Under the pieces are notes generated by a model. The model was not told where the DNA came from. It did not search any database and was given only the letters and a program-made list of their open reading frames with translations. A DNA stretch of 64,000 bases from Neodiprion pinetum (taxonomy: Eukaryota; Arthropoda; Insecta; Hymenoptera; Diprionidae): NCBI RefSeq assembly GCF_021155775.2, contig NC_060237.1:2482501-2546500 (forward strand), read 5' to 3'. Positions 1 to 11,938 of this stretch are shown piece by piece. Made by a program: the position numbers and the translations under genes. The number at the start of each line of letters is the position of its first letter. Within the stretch, counting starts at the first letter, position 1.

Positions 1-1068
1 TCCACTTTCGGCAACGTGTAGAATTTCTAACTTTAAGTGAGCTACTGTGAAATAGATTGCAAAAAAAATGACTCGGCCAAAAGTTAAGCATCGTTGCGAT
101 CGCGAATGAGCCTAGCCATGCAGCTAAGAAATCGAAGTTTTATATAAAATTGTTACCGTCACGCCACGTGACAGAGGGAACCCAGAGAAATACCCGTAAC
201 CTAAACACATGCAAACTCACCAACGTTGCCGAGTAATGGAGAAATCACTCGGATGTCTCTGCCTAACTCTGGAAAAACAAAAAATGAAACTCGAATTAAT
301 TTAGCAATCTGTATTTTCAGTTCTCAAATTAATTATTACTGTTGTCTACTTCAATATTTATTCACCGCATGTTACACAAGGACAAAAGTTCGGCTTCAAA
401 TTACTACCATGAATTATCAAACAATTGTTAAAAGAAGTATTCTTACCTCCTCCGGGTTGCTCCACACTTGAAAAATAGTAGTTCTCGTAGCATCATACGT
501 TGAATGGTGGAGCGCTGCACTTTTCACACTGCAATAACAATATAACAGAATATTACACACACATTACACTTGGATCCAATTTCATGTTATTACAGACTGT
601 CTGTATCGGACAAAAGGTCGCGCCAGTTCGCAGGATCCGTGTTGTCAACCCTTCGCGTCTCGCAATTTGTTCACTTTCTATTACGCGTTTGTAGACGGTT
701 TTTTTAAATTAGCAAAACATTAGAAATGCATGCCAACAATTCAATTACGCATTTACCGATGACGAGCAAGCAATAAGATAGCACTTCACGTAAGAAGAAA
801 CGAGTTCTCTAAAACTGCCACGAAGTATCTCACTGACTTTTTCATATTAATAACTCATTTTTCCTTCAAGCCGCGCGTCTACCGTTCGTGTATTATCTAC
901 CGATGAATTTAGTGGGAACACAGTGGTCAAATTATGTGACACAGCCCGAACAACGCGATCAAATTCGACTGTCGGCAAGCGTGGTTTCACTCCGACTGCT
1001 AGAAGCAGCGCTCGGAAGCAGGTCTCGACCGGTTGGAACAGCCGGACGAACTGCGCAGTCTGAAGTTA

Positions 1069-1156
1069 GCGTCGGGTGTAAATTTGAATTTTCTGACGCC
1101 ATTCGACCAGTCAGAATATGCGTGCAAATAAATGAAAAATGAGAAACGAATGGTAC
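1069..1156 (+). repeat. diverged repeat, copy 1
   Basis: This segment aligns without gaps to 2409-2496 at roughly three quarters identity by eye, sharing taaatttgaatt, agaatatgcgt and aaataaatgaaa. In one frame both copies read a similar short peptide (KFEFS, then RIC and INE) ending at a TGA stop. Weak similarity continues to an atgagcata block further right. It could be an old dispersed repeat, a local duplication, or a duplicated terminal exon. Confidence 0.55.
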
Positions 1157-2408
1157 ACCTCGAGTTCCATCGGTATTTACATGAGCATAGGATTGAAGCT
1201 AATACGATGATACGTATGCATATTTGCATACACACGTACATGATGCATACATATTAAAATATAATACACAGTATTTACATACGCGACGCAGTCTGTCAAT
1301 CAAGTACAAAATTTACAAGTCTGTAAATCAGATTGTATGAGAGACTTACCGATCTTTCGATGGTTCCAGAACGTATTCCGAACCGAATCAGCTCTCCTCG
1401 TTAGCTCCGAGACAATGTTGTTTGTCGGCGACGACGACTAGTTTTCAGCACTCGACACACACATTGTAATCATTGTTTCTATTGCAGAATCCGCACGCAC
1501 TTCACAGACAATTGATATCGAAAAATGGTTCAGGGCTACATAAAAAGAAAATGAACATCGAGTGGGCTCGTGCAAATTGTACAGTTCTACGTAATTGCAT
1601 ACGCATACGTATGTATCCGCGTATGTCGTTGTAGCATTCGTACATCACTTATTATACCCGAAATAATCACGGCAGAATTAGAAGGGAAAATTTTCCAGTC
1701 AATAGCACACTCAACACATGATTACTTTACAAATATACAAGAAATATTTACGAGTTCAATCTGCAGTGTAAATACGAACGGTCAAATCGCGATCGTCACT
1801 TCTTTAGCGTTGAGACACATCAGTTGCAAGCATACCGCGTGAAAACGAATCTCTGCGCGATTCTAAACTACTTATTCGATCATTTCTCACTAACGCCAGC
1901 CTTATAGAAGGAATTAGTTGTAGAAAACCCGTTAAATAAAGCACAAATTCATATAAATCGAGCTGCAGGACGCGACCTCGGCACGCTCGACTCGTCGGCG
2001 TCCCAGAATTCTACAAACACCCTGAAGATAGCGCTGCAGCAGCGACTCATACGCGGCAAAGTGACAAACGGTGGGAGGCAAATTTGAAAATGGATTAAGC
2101 TAGCTGTGCAAGCAAAGTGATGAATTTTATACAGTAACTTGTGAATTTCAAGATGGATATGATGCTGTTCCTGATTCATATACTGATTCAATTACTTCTT
2201 TACCGCTTTAAAGAGAAACTCTCGTGATTTCTATGTCCCCCTACGGTGTAAAAATATGTGTCCCCCATATCGCACCATCCTCTGACACAAAATATGTTTT
2301 TAGAACTAACTTTTGCAGGTGCATGGCTGGTAAACGTATGTCGCTAACCGACCAATATTCAGCCGTGTTTAGTCAATCAGATGTTTACTGTATTGCCATT
2401 GAATGCGA

Positions 2409-2496
2409 GATCAGGCGTAAATTTGAATTCTCTCATGACTTTCGACTGAAAAGAATATGCGTAGAAATAAATGAAAGATGAGAAAAAAATTGCAAA
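2409..2496 (+). repeat. diverged repeat, copy 2
   Basis: Second copy of the element at 1069-1156, in the same orientation about 1.34 kb away. The frame ending in RICVEINER and TGA is kept, with mostly substitution differences. No other convincing copy was seen in the window. Confidence 0.55.
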
Positions 2497-3536
2497 CCTT
2501 GTCTCAATGTATGAGCATAATGATTGTGATTCAAAAAAGGTATGCCCGCCATACCATTTGTCGTTTATAATCGCTTAGAAAAAATCAATCCACGTGCAAA
2601 TTGGTAATTCTTACTGTCTAATCTCTCTTGCATCACACACTACTTATTTACCACATTCGTATACGTCATTCCGAATCGCTCATCTATACATACATTTTCA
2701 GTTATAATATAAATAGATACTATATTTATATATCGAAGAGCAAATCATCTATGAAACACATTAGTTAGGTATTTGATATAATTTTTAAAATACAAAAGTC
2801 AATGAATAAACGTCGTACTTTGACAAGCACATGTTATTCTAATAACCTAATTTTCAACTATAATCCTAACGCACGACTAAATTCAGACTTACATATTGAA
2901 AGCTGGCCGGATCAATGAAAGGAGTGTGATAAAGAGTTAATCTCAAAACACTAAATTCAATTATATTATAACAAAAATATTAATGTCAATCAATATAAGT
3001 TTTATATCAAGGTACATACGAATAGATGCTAAGACGTAAGTGTGAGATATGTAACGAAATTTGTCTGATTTTGAAAAAATTCGAAATATGGCAGCATAAA
3101 CATTATGGAGTTGATGTATCATATATAATATTATTGATTCAAAAAAAAAAAGATTCTCTATATAAATATTGTTAGACGCCTATAATAACAGCTGAATTTA
3201 TATTGCCCAGCTTAATTAATGATCGTCTCAGTTCTCCCCTTGTATTGTACTATGTATACTATACATATGCTACATACCTCTAGGCGTATGTAACATTGTA
3301 CACCTATGTATAATAACTTATATCTAATTATGTATAATTTGTCGTCGCTGATACATTGCGGATTTAAATGAGGTATGATCTGAATGGTTCGCATTGTGCG
3401 ATCTACATAAACTCAAATTTACTCAGGCACGAAGTGTAATTCTCAACACCAAACAGTGGAATGGGACTGAGTTCTTTCGTATTTTTTTCCTTTTTTTTTC
3501 GAATACGGATTATACAACTATTGGGTATTTTTTCTC

Positions 3537-3910
3537 CTAATTGATCTCCGTACTTTTACTTGCGTAAGGAGATTTCGGAACTGATTCTTCATCTTCATCG
3601 TCGTCTTCATCCTCTGCATCTTCTCTCGCTTGCTTGATCTGCGCAATCCTTTGCATCTCGGTAGATCGTTGTCTATAAATTGCAATATTCGGATGAACAG
3701 GTTTGGTATAAGTGAACCGATAAGAGATACATGAGAAGAGGAAAAGTAACTTTTATTACCTTGAAAGTGCTTCTTCCTGCTCTCGTTCAGCTTTCCATTT
3801 CTGAACAACTCGATAGCCAATACACACTATGACCAATATTATCGGAATTATAGCTGCAAATACTATGCCTGAAGTGATCCCAGCTTGTCTTGAACTATAC
3901 TCTTGTTGAC
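3537..3910 (-). CDS. mesh: mesh alternative C-terminal cassette A (exons 3910-3760 and 3672-3537)
   Basis: Exon 3910-3760 starts after TACAG, completes an Arg codon with the sushi exon, and encodes QQEYSSRQAG, then a hydrophobic helix (GIVFAAIIPIILVIVCIGY) and a basic KWKAEREQEEAL stretch. It donates with AAG|GTAATA into exon 3672-3537. That exon carries a charged tail with an EDAEDEDDDEDEE run and ends KSTEIN before TAG. The tail has about 60 residues and is acidic, unlike the longer basic and Ser-rich tail of the other cassette. Confidence 0.85.
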
Positions 3911-6900
3911 CTGTATTTGAAGATTTCATCAGGAATCAATATTACAAATTATCGATACAAATTAAATTCTGTGAAAAGTGAATATACCTTATCGTAAGGT
4001 ATTAAGACATTCGGATTACTGTTTAAACGGTTGTGCAAAATGTAATTAAGCCTTCAGGAGAGTACCCCACCCCAAAAATAAAACCGTTCTTAGGTATTTC
4101 GAGAACGTAGTAATTACAACCGATCGGCAATAATCTCTGTGCCGCAATAAAATTATGAAAGGTAATATCTTGCATGATTTTAGGGAATTGTTACCAAGCT
4201 CCAAGACAAGGAATATGATACCGGTAATAAGAGGATATGTGTTTGAATGGATGTTGAGAAATGGAAATTTCACCTGTACAAATTTGGAAATTTCCATTCC
4301 ACTGTAATACCGATTCTGTACAATTAAAATTTGCGTTTTTTATTACAATTCTCCGATTTCAAAATGCTTGTGTGGAATAGAAATTTCCTGGTAGTACAAA
4401 ATTTGTAGTACTTATTTATTATAACATAAACGTTACAGCATAAGTAGAATATAATACGACAACAGTATATGACATAAATCGTTTACTACAAATTATATAA
4501 TATACTGCAACATATGGTCTTGATTCGAAAAAAGACTGCATGTTTATTACTACTACTAGTTTAAGACACAGAAAAACTCCTACAGACTTCATCGTAAAAA
4601 AAGCTTATTGGTTTATAATTCATTTGTTGTATAAGTCACGTCTCTGAAAATCTGATTTGCTTCCTCACAAGAGGTAATATTATTTTTAGTGAATACCAGA
4701 TTTCTATTCCACATAAGCAACAATTCTAATGTAGCGGATGATTAATGAAGTAAAATACTACAATTGTTAGGAATTTGATGAGGTCGCAATTTGTGGTCAC
4801 AAATAAGTACAGTTCAGTTAATAATTGAAGCTGACATCAGAGACTTACAATGACACATGAATTAAAAGTCTCTTTCGTATAAAAACAATCTTAATAATAG
4901 ATGTCTTCACACATCACTTTCTTTGCTCGGACTACCAGCTTTTCTAAGCGGTTCTGCATATATAGCAACGCTATTCCGAATTACAGGATCATCCTCTAGG
5001 GCCCAAACCTTCTCCTCAAATTCTGTGTAAGGTTTGTCAGGAAGTGGTTCGTTGGTACGATATGATTTGTCATAGGATCTTCGTTTCCTAGTACTACTGC
5101 CGTCGGTACTAGTTTCGCTAGTAGGAGAAATGGTTCGCTCGCCCGACTTCAAAGGGGTGCTTAGCCGTGAAAGAGGCGAATCGTTATCAAGTCCGTATCC
5201 GCGATCAGAAAACCGCCATGATTTAGCTGAACTATCTGACGATGCATTCCTTCTTATGCAAACTATTATCAGAGCCCCAATGATAATCGCTGGTATCAGT
5301 ACCGCGATTATTATTCCGATAATAGTCCATGCTGTTCTCTGAGTATACTCGATGTGACCTACAGTATCGCAGCAGTGATGAAATTCAAGCTCATCAACAA
5401 AGATGTTGTGACGAAGTCTGCCGCAGATGTTAAAAGCATTCTTTCCAATTAATTTTACTCAACACCATATCGTGACCGCAATAATTACATTCTGCACACC
5501 TGCTAAATGCATTAGAGGTTCCGAACAAGTGCTTATATCTGTCTGAACTTTCTTACACGATGTAAAGCGCCCAGATGCGTAAACCGTTTCAATCAGGTGC
5601 GTTCAATTTCAATCATGTAATGTGGCAGAACAAACGAAAATTTATGAATGCATACTCACGTAGACACTCTGTGTATCCGTACTCCGGAATGTCCCATTGA
5701 CCCCCTTCTAAACATGTTCGACGCTGATCTCCAATTAGTATAAAGTTTTGATTGCACTCGAAGGTAACTTTGGTACCGGGTATGAAAAGGAAATTGCTTT
5801 TTCTACCAAATCGCGGTGTCTCCAATATTCCGCAAGATATTGCTGAAATGCAAATCACACATTATCACATGGTTTTCTTTTTCTGACGGAAAACTTTCTC
5901 AATCCTTGCAACTGAATACTAATATAATACATGTGTGAACATACTTCGCCTGCCATTCGTTGCCTTAATCTCAGTTACAGTGTCGTAATAATTTTTAGTA
6001 AAATGTGCGAGATCTCGATTGAGGGTCATTCCATAGTCGTACTGACATTGATAATTATCACCACACAATTCACTTGCTCTATTTATATCGCCCACGCTGT
6101 GGAGTAGAAAATTTGTGAGTTATCCATATGATTATCAGACTAAGCGCACCCGCTCGTAATTTTCGAATAATCAACCCATACCGATCAGCTCCTAAAAATT
6201 CGACCGGAGTTCTGAGATACTGGGGCACAAATGATGCATTTGCGTAATAGCTCGCCGTTCTACCAAATTCCCTCGTAAACAAGGCAGCTCCTTTCTGCGA
6301 ATCCTCGCGATCCGTAAGGATCCAGTTTATACCGAATTGTTTATGAATTGTTTCAAAACTATTCACATTGGACACGGATGCAATGGTACCATCCGGATTG
6401 GTGAAGTCATCAGAAATGTCATAGCTCCAGTTGCCCAGCAGTCCTCGTGTTTTATTCTGTACAAATATTGTTTATATCGGTTAAGTACGGAATAATTAAT
6501 CCCACTGTTACTTACAATTAGCTTAAACGAATCGTTCATACCATGTATGACCATGGCAAGTAGACCCTGGCAGTCATGAACCCTTCATTCTCAACAACTT
6601 CAACTCCAGCGCCTGTCTGGAACATGATTACAACTTCGCTCTGGTTGAGAATATAAGTCGGGGTGTAAACTGTGACGCCAGCAAAATGTTGAAACTTCAA
6701 TGACGTCCTATCAAAATATATTCGTCTTCCATCGGCAAACACGTCCAAGTGGTATCTCCATCTCGCATGCATCGGTCGCAATCGAACTTCTATTGTAGCT
6801 GAATTATTGCCTCGTGCTAAGATGAAATAAGATTAGCAAAATAAAAACGCTGTTCTATATGAAGTTTTTCATATTTCAAATGTTATTTCGAATACCTGCG

Positions 6901-9900
6901 ACGGCCGTGAGTTGAGTAGCGTTGACTGCACCGTAAAAGTTGTCTGGCATCTGTTCAAATCGAGCCTGGACATCAAGTTTGTCTTTGATAGTATCGACAC
7001 GGGTCAACACGAATTCTCCCTTTCCGTTGAAGGTATACTCCAGGTCATCAAACGTAAAAAAATGAGGATCTCCAAAGACGGTAGCTACAGCTGGAGCTTG
7101 ATAAGCGACACAATCTTGAGATGGCCTTCTTTCGAATCTTAAAGTCTCACATCCAACGGCTTGCTCCTCTTGCCACAAACAGCAAAGATATGCTGGAACC
7201 TTGTCATGGAACCAGTGAGAAAGGGTGGGTACTTTATTCGCTTCGTTCCACGGCAGGTAGCCCAAGTTGTGAGATCTACCAGGCCGTGAACCCCACTGTT
7301 GATCGTATGTCAACATGACATAGCCGTTTTTGTCGTAACAACACTGCTGCTCTGAACCGTCTAGGCTGTATCACAATGTTTCAGTTAGGTAAAAGCCGGG
7401 TGATTTTTATCTTCGATGATTACTAAGGACTTACTTTGGTGCGCCAGTCTTGACGCAGTGAACCGCACCTCGGTGGTAGTAACAATCGGGGTTCGAGTCC
7501 TTGTCGCAATCAAAATCGGGCATAAAGCGGCCCTTGTCATTCAATGCATGCGCCAACGTGCACGGACAAAGCGCTACTTCAGCTGCAAAATTTTTCAAGT
7601 ACCTGTCGTTCATAATCCAATTATTACAGAGCGCTTTTGGCCAGTTTGTTCCATGAAGTCTTTCCCATTGGGGCCCAAAGTACCATCCCAAAGGAATCGG
7701 TCTACTCCACAGCACTCTTGAAACAAATTATCAGGGATATGTAGATTTTGTAAGTGCAGGAGTGATGGTCGTGACATGTAGTCACTGTATCATTTATTCG
7801 AATGAATAAGACTCACGGCGAGATGTTTAGTCCAGAATATTGGCTTGGGTTGGTAAGGTTTATTTTGATGAAGCCGAAGTGCATGTCAAGGTGTAACGGA
7901 TTCTCTCTAGCTCGGAAATTTGAAGGAATAATGGTGTACGTGCCGGTATTGGTTGTGCTCTCCTGTGACAAAAATTGAATAAATAATTTTGTGAATTTGT
8001 TCAAAGGGTATAAATATAATAAATGAATATGCATGAACGTTGGAATCTCGGAATCGTCTGGCAACCAGAGAGTACGAGGATAAGAAATCAGATAAAATAC
8101 TCGCCTCTAATACATCAATGTATTCGAATTCAGGTCGAATAGTGGTCTCGCGATATCCCCATAAGGAAATTTGCAAGACAGCGTTCAGGTTGCTAGTTAA
8201 ATTGTATTGGTTCCAAGTTATCTCGATCTCAGCTGGAGATCGTTCATGCACAGCTCTGGTAGAGAAAAATATCTTTTCTTGAGCCGTTGCAGGTGTTTCT
8301 GAAATTATTAAATGGACAAAGCATTCAAAAATGTTACACATTACAATGGTAGTGTAACGTCGATTGCAGTAATTGAAGCATCTTACCGACGAAGTATTTT
8401 CCTTTCCAATTGAATCTACCACTTCCAATAGCCACCTCAAAACGAACATATCCCTCTGCCTGCATAGATGGTTGAACGCAAATGGCTCTGTTGGTGTCAA
8501 TAACAGTGCCGACTACTTCCTCCATGTCGAATATGCACCTTATTTTCTCGTTTGTATCGAAACAAGGACCCGTTATGTTTACCACACTTCCCCCAAGCAT
8601 GTTTCCGCTCTCCGGTGCGAACACAAGTGGTAAATGTGTCCCAGCTGTAATTGAAATCAAGATTGTTTAGCACCATTAAGATAATTCAACGGTATGCGGT
8701 GTAAAACATTCCTCAGACCACGAATCAAACTACTCACCAATGTCTTTGTTGCAATTTCCGAGCATAATCTTTTCATCTATCCTGAATATGTGACGTCCAG
8801 GAAAACCGTTGACCCAGCCTCTTCCAGTGAGATCGCGAACTGTCGACATTTGAGAATAGGGCTGATACTCGTAACTTTGCGTCCCGTTTCCAGCGTTAAA
8901 CCCAATCTTTGGAAATCGACAAAGAAACAGGCAATTGTACTTTTCCATTCGAAAATTAACAGATCGCAGAATTGCACGTAAATAAGTTGATTCCTAAGTA
9001 GACTTACATAGGCAGGTTTCCCACCGTCACCAGTGGTGGTATCACCTCCAGCTTCTGTGTGACTGGACCACTCGAGGTTCAGGTAGTTGAACATAGCATA
9101 AGTGTAAACTTCGTCAGTGGCCAAAACCATTTGAAAGGTGTTAGTGTGGTAAAGAGAGTTGTCGATACCTCCAGCAAAGGACATATTCTTCCAAGTCACT
9201 ATGACCACATGCTTTGGGTCAAAGGTGTCGGACCCAACGACACCCTCGCGTATGTCCCACTTAATTCGTTCGCGGACTTCCACTCCAAACTGATCCGTTC
9301 TTCTTTGAAGATCTCTCTCTTGCCTGAAAGACATTGAGCGGGAATAAAGAGATGTGGTACCACAGGTTTAAGGCAAGAAAAATTCAAAGAGATTGAAGAA
9401 TACTGTAATCAAAATACCTGAAGTACACCCCAGGCTCTCTTTGATCCAAATCCGTTGGCCTCAGTTTACCTATTCTGCACTTGCTAAAATAAATTCCGAT
9501 GAAACTTGGGTCATTTTTTTCAGGCCAGTCTTTGACTGGAAAGACCAAAGGGTAAGTAAAGTGTTCCGGTGGGTCGCTGAACTCCAGGTAACCATTCATG
9601 GATAGCTAAGAGAGGATGAAGACTGCATTTTAGTTGAAGCAACTCTCTGAACACTATTGAATATTTCCAGATAAACGTACGGAAAAATGTTTCCCCATTC
9701 TCAAAGATTCAATGGATCGATTAAACAGACAAGTGTAAGACAAATTACAAACAAGAATTCGTAGCCGATGGCTGGCCGTCTGAAATAACGTTTCAGATAG
9801 CCAAATATCAGCGGTACTTTATCCCTCCACTTATTCTTGATCTATGTGACTACAATTATCGCGCATCCTTCGTTATGTTAAACACTTACTCACCTGAGTG

Positions 9901-11807
9901 TAATTGAATCGAAATCCATAGAAAGGTAATTGGAAATTGAAATTCTTATGAATTCTGCTAGTGGAGGCGTGTATGTTTGTCTGGTAATCGCCCCTGTTGT
10001 TGTCTCCACCCTTATCGAAGTACCAATACATAAATTGCGACCTAATAGTCGCCAGCCTGCTTTCCGTAATGAGATAATTAGTCGTTCCACCTTCGGCGGG
10101 TGCATATCTATAAGCTTCTGGGTCATCGGAATCTATACAAAAACCATGAAACACACGGATTCAGCAGCGTAACAAGGTCTCACCGTGTACATTTAAACAC
10201 AAAAAGTAAGCTGTTGCAATTTTTCACTTAACATTAGGGTGCGACGATGGAGTAAAAAATCAAGATTATAAATCAACTTCGGTTGATCCATTATACCTAA
10301 ATGTGTTATAATTATACTGTAACGTAAATTTCGGATAAGGAAAGAGGATTTCCAACTTTTTCGTCGTATTGTCAAGCGCAGTATCAAACTAGAGTTAACG
10401 AGGAATCAAATTCATTTCTACCATAATGTGACAGTCTTCCGCGATATAAAGTAGACGGATTCGTCCTCGGAATTGAAGGGATGACGATGAGCGATATAAT
10501 TAACAATAAGTCAATGAAATCCCCCGTTATCAGCCCTGCGCGGTACTACGCTTCGTTTCGTTTACGAAAGCAAGGTGTGTTGCAAATGATGAATCATAGC
10601 AGATTCATGTCAGTTAGTGAGTAACTGATAATACTCCGATAAGATATGATAAAGCATCGAAGTTGACGCGCGATCAACCTCAAGACTCACTACTATGTTT
10701 GGTACTACTTTTAATCTGGAAATAACTGCAGATATACAGTAACAGTAAGTCGCTATTGATAAAAAATTTCAACCAGCAAATCATTTCGCTTCACCTTCTC
10801 GCGTAGTTGATGAAAAAACATTCTTACTAAGCACCGTAATGAGTCACAAAAACTCATCTGAGATAGCAGAATCCATTCGGGTTTGTTTTTAGCTTGCCGT
10901 AGCTTTAAATAGAAAGTACGGTAAACGTCACGACGAAAAGCGAATTGGTACCATAAGCTTGAAACTGTCTTTGTCTTTGCTATTTCGAACCGACGCCGCG
11001 ACGTGGCTATCGTCGATTCCAACTTTGGCAGGGTCTCGAATGCAAACATTAGCATTTAAAAATTGGTGGTAAACATGAAGAAATACCTAATGCCAATTTC
11101 TTCTCATTATCTACGCAATGAAGCGGCGAAGAATTTTCAATTTTTCCGAACCCTCCAGTGTGTGAATACGATGCAATCGAACCAAGCTACTTGTTTCATG
11201 ATATAAAAATCCGCTAGCGGCGTCACGACGCTCGTTTCAAGCTCGCGAAAACAACTGGCTGACAAGACGCGGTTTTTCCTCCCGATAAATAAAAAGCCAA
11301 ACGACGATGAACAAATCAGTGTAACGAAACATGGGAACCAGTACTTAACGGTCACGCCCAATGATAAGAAACGAATTGCTCACCGTAGGCGACGTATTTT
11401 CCACTTTTTAAGCCTTCATTACCGGAATAAGTCCCAAATGACGGGGCGAGCTCCGGCTCGAGATCCTGAGGCGAGACTTCTTCGTCGAGTCCGTTACCCT
11501 CCTTCGGCACTTCCGGTTCTTCGACAACCTCCCTGTTTCCCTCTTCCGCGCTAGGCTGAGCCGGCGTTTCCGGTAGCACACCGCCGTTCAGATCGGCCAG
11601 CTCGGATAACGGCGACGTTTCCGGGGGTTGGAAGCGACCCTCCTGATCAGGGACCGCTACGTTTTCCGGCGGAACCGAATCTTCGATTTTAAAAGCACTT
11701 TCGAACGTTTCACCCTCACTTTGGGCCCACGTTGCTGAGACCGCGAGGAGAACCACCAGCAGGAGCGGCGCAACCGCGTTACGCCGGGAAACGATCAACC
11801 CCTGCAT
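3537..11807 (-). CDS. mesh: Mesh-like septate junction protein, long-range isoform (15 coding exons)
   Basis: Single-pass membrane protein of arthropod smooth septate junctions, where in Drosophila it works with Ssk and Tsp2A in midgut and Malpighian tubules (family knowledge). Predicted exons: 11807-11384, 10132-9894, 9605-9418, 9323-9008, 8906-8738, 8644-8387, 8298-8105, 7962-7817, 7716-7435, 7365-6896, 6816-6542, 6456-6182, 6096-5945, 5842-5660, then 3910-3760 and 3672-3537. All phases join to give 1285 residues and a TAG stop. In order: signal peptide (MQGLIVSRRN, then a Leu/Val core), acidic Pro-rich linker to about 130, NIDO region about 215-395, IPT-like about 447-531, AMOP about 680-828 with CPCT at 695, VWD from about 833 with GDPH at 837-840, sushi 1131-1190, and a transmembrane helix. 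The start has an A-rich context (aaaaatg). Exon 8298-8105 probably uses a GC donor. Recognition rests on recalled mesh orthologues. Confidence 0.9.
4907..5358 (-). CDS. mesh: mesh alternative C-terminal exon B
   Basis: Terminal exon starting after CTGTAG at the same phase as cassette A. It opens HIEYTQRTAW, followed by a long Ile-rich membrane helix and an IRR stop-transfer. The first residues (R-x-x-E-Y-x-x-R) mirror those of cassette A, which suggests an ancient exon duplication. The cytoplasmic part includes Ser/Thr-rich stretches (GERTISPTSETSTDGSS) likely open to phosphorylation. Confidence 0.85.
4907..11807 (-). CDS. mesh: Mesh-like protein, isoform with proximal terminal exon
   Basis: It has the same first 13 shared coding exons plus the sushi exon 5842-5660, then reads exon 5358-4907 to a TGA stop, giving 1340 residues. 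The acceptor at 5359-5360 follows the same phase-1 boundary as the distal cassette, so the two ends are alternatives. The tail has about 110 residues after the transmembrane helix, rich in Ser, Thr, Arg and acidic residues, and ends GSPSKESDV. Poly(A) signals for this form could be the AATAAA hexamers on the minus strand at 4548-4543, 4420-4415 or 4344-4339. Which form dominates cannot be told from sequence. Confidence 0.85.
5660..5842 (-). CDS. mesh: mesh sushi (CCP) domain exon
   Basis: This single 183-nt symmetrical exon (phase 1 on both sides) encodes one sushi module. Four cysteines are visible (SCGIL, ECNQNF, RTCLEGG, ECL) with the conserved Gly-Gly-x-Trp before the last one (EGGQWD). 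It is the last common exon before the alternative membrane cassettes; donor C|GTGAGT. Confidence 0.9.
6182..7365 (-). CDS. mesh: mesh AMOP end and VWD domain exons
   Basis: Exon 7365-6896 completes the AMOP domain (QQCCYDKNGY, CCLWQEEQAVGCE, RRPSQDC) and opens the VWD domain with FGDPHFFTFDD. Exons 6816-6542 and 6456-6182 continue it (DVFADGRRIYFDR, then TRGLLGNWSYD, the counterpart of the usual GLCGN motif). The Cys of that motif is Leu here, which I recall as normal for Mesh. The acceptor TACAG at 7370-7366 was chosen because a nearby CTAG gives the wrong frame. Confidence 0.88.
7435..8644 (-). CDS. mesh: mesh IPT-like region to AMOP start, four exons
   Basis: Exon 8644-8387 encodes an Ig-like/IPT fold segment (PESGNMLGGSVVNITGPCF). 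Exons 8298-8105 and 7962-7817 encode the region recalled as conserved in Mesh (WNQYNL, LWGYRE, NTGTYTI). Exon 7716-7435 starts PVLWSRPIPLGWYF and enters the Cys-rich AMOP domain (CPCT, DCDKDSNPDCYYHRGAVHC). The junction 8105/7962 needs a GC donor to keep VLE joined to ESTTNTG in phase 0. Confidence 0.85.
8738..9605 (-). CDS. mesh: mesh NIDO domain exons
   Basis: Exons 9605-9418, 9323-9008 and 8906-8738 give LSMNGYLEFSDPP, then DPSFIGIYFSKC, VVIVTWKNMSF, a long segment ending GGKPAY, then IGFNAGNGTQSYEY and RGWVNGFPGRHIFRIDE. This is the nidogen-type NIDO domain that precedes the IPT-like part. Phases are 0, 2, 0 and 1 across the boundaries. Acceptors are TTAG, TTTCAG and CCAAAG, the last being the weakest. 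Confidence 0.88.
10133..11383 (-). other. mesh intron 1
   Basis: This 1.25 kb intron separates the signal-peptide and acidic-linker exon (donor G|GTGAGC at 11383-11382) from the exon beginning DSDDPEAYRY (acceptor TATAG at 10133). No coding similarity was recognised inside. It is the longest intron between shared exons of the gene. Confidence 0.7.
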
Positions 11808-11888
11808 TTTTCCCGATCCGGGAGTGCAAACTAATCAGAAACTCAACCAGAAGACAACTGAACCTTATGCCTATACGAGATACGAATA

Positions 11889-11938
11889 AAGCGATAAGCT
11901 GCTTTTGATATCACTGTGATAACTTGTTTTATCTTTCT
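11889..11938. promoter_or_regulatory. GATA-motif cluster upstream of mesh
   Basis: Within 50 bp there are four GATA cores: gataag at 11893, gata at 11907, tgataa at 11917 and ttatct at 11929 (reverse). They sit about 85-130 bp upstream of the mesh start codon, at the place expected for the 5' UTR or core promoter. Insect midgut genes are widely driven by GATA factors and mesh is a midgut gene, so binding is plausible but unproven. Confidence 0.35.

Larger units (their letters stand above)
1..3536. other. non-coding flank downstream of mesh
   Basis: No open frame here resembles a known protein, and none shows a chain of frame-compatible splice sites. The stretch is AT-rich, with TATA-like runs near 2700-2740 and 3120-3170. 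It is the 3' flank of mesh, whose distal isoform stops at 3537, so its left part may hold mesh 3' UTR. I found no clean AATAAA on the minus strand just below 3537. The only structured element is the diverged repeat pair at 1069-1156 and 2409-2496. Slightly GC-richer patches at about 940-1080 and 1960-2080 could be exons of an unrecognised neighbour. Confidence 0.6.

Noticed and set aside
7489..7500. ggttcgagtcc, resembling a tRNA B box
   Set aside because: It lies inside the mesh AMOP exon and codes conserved residues. No cloverleaf fits around it.
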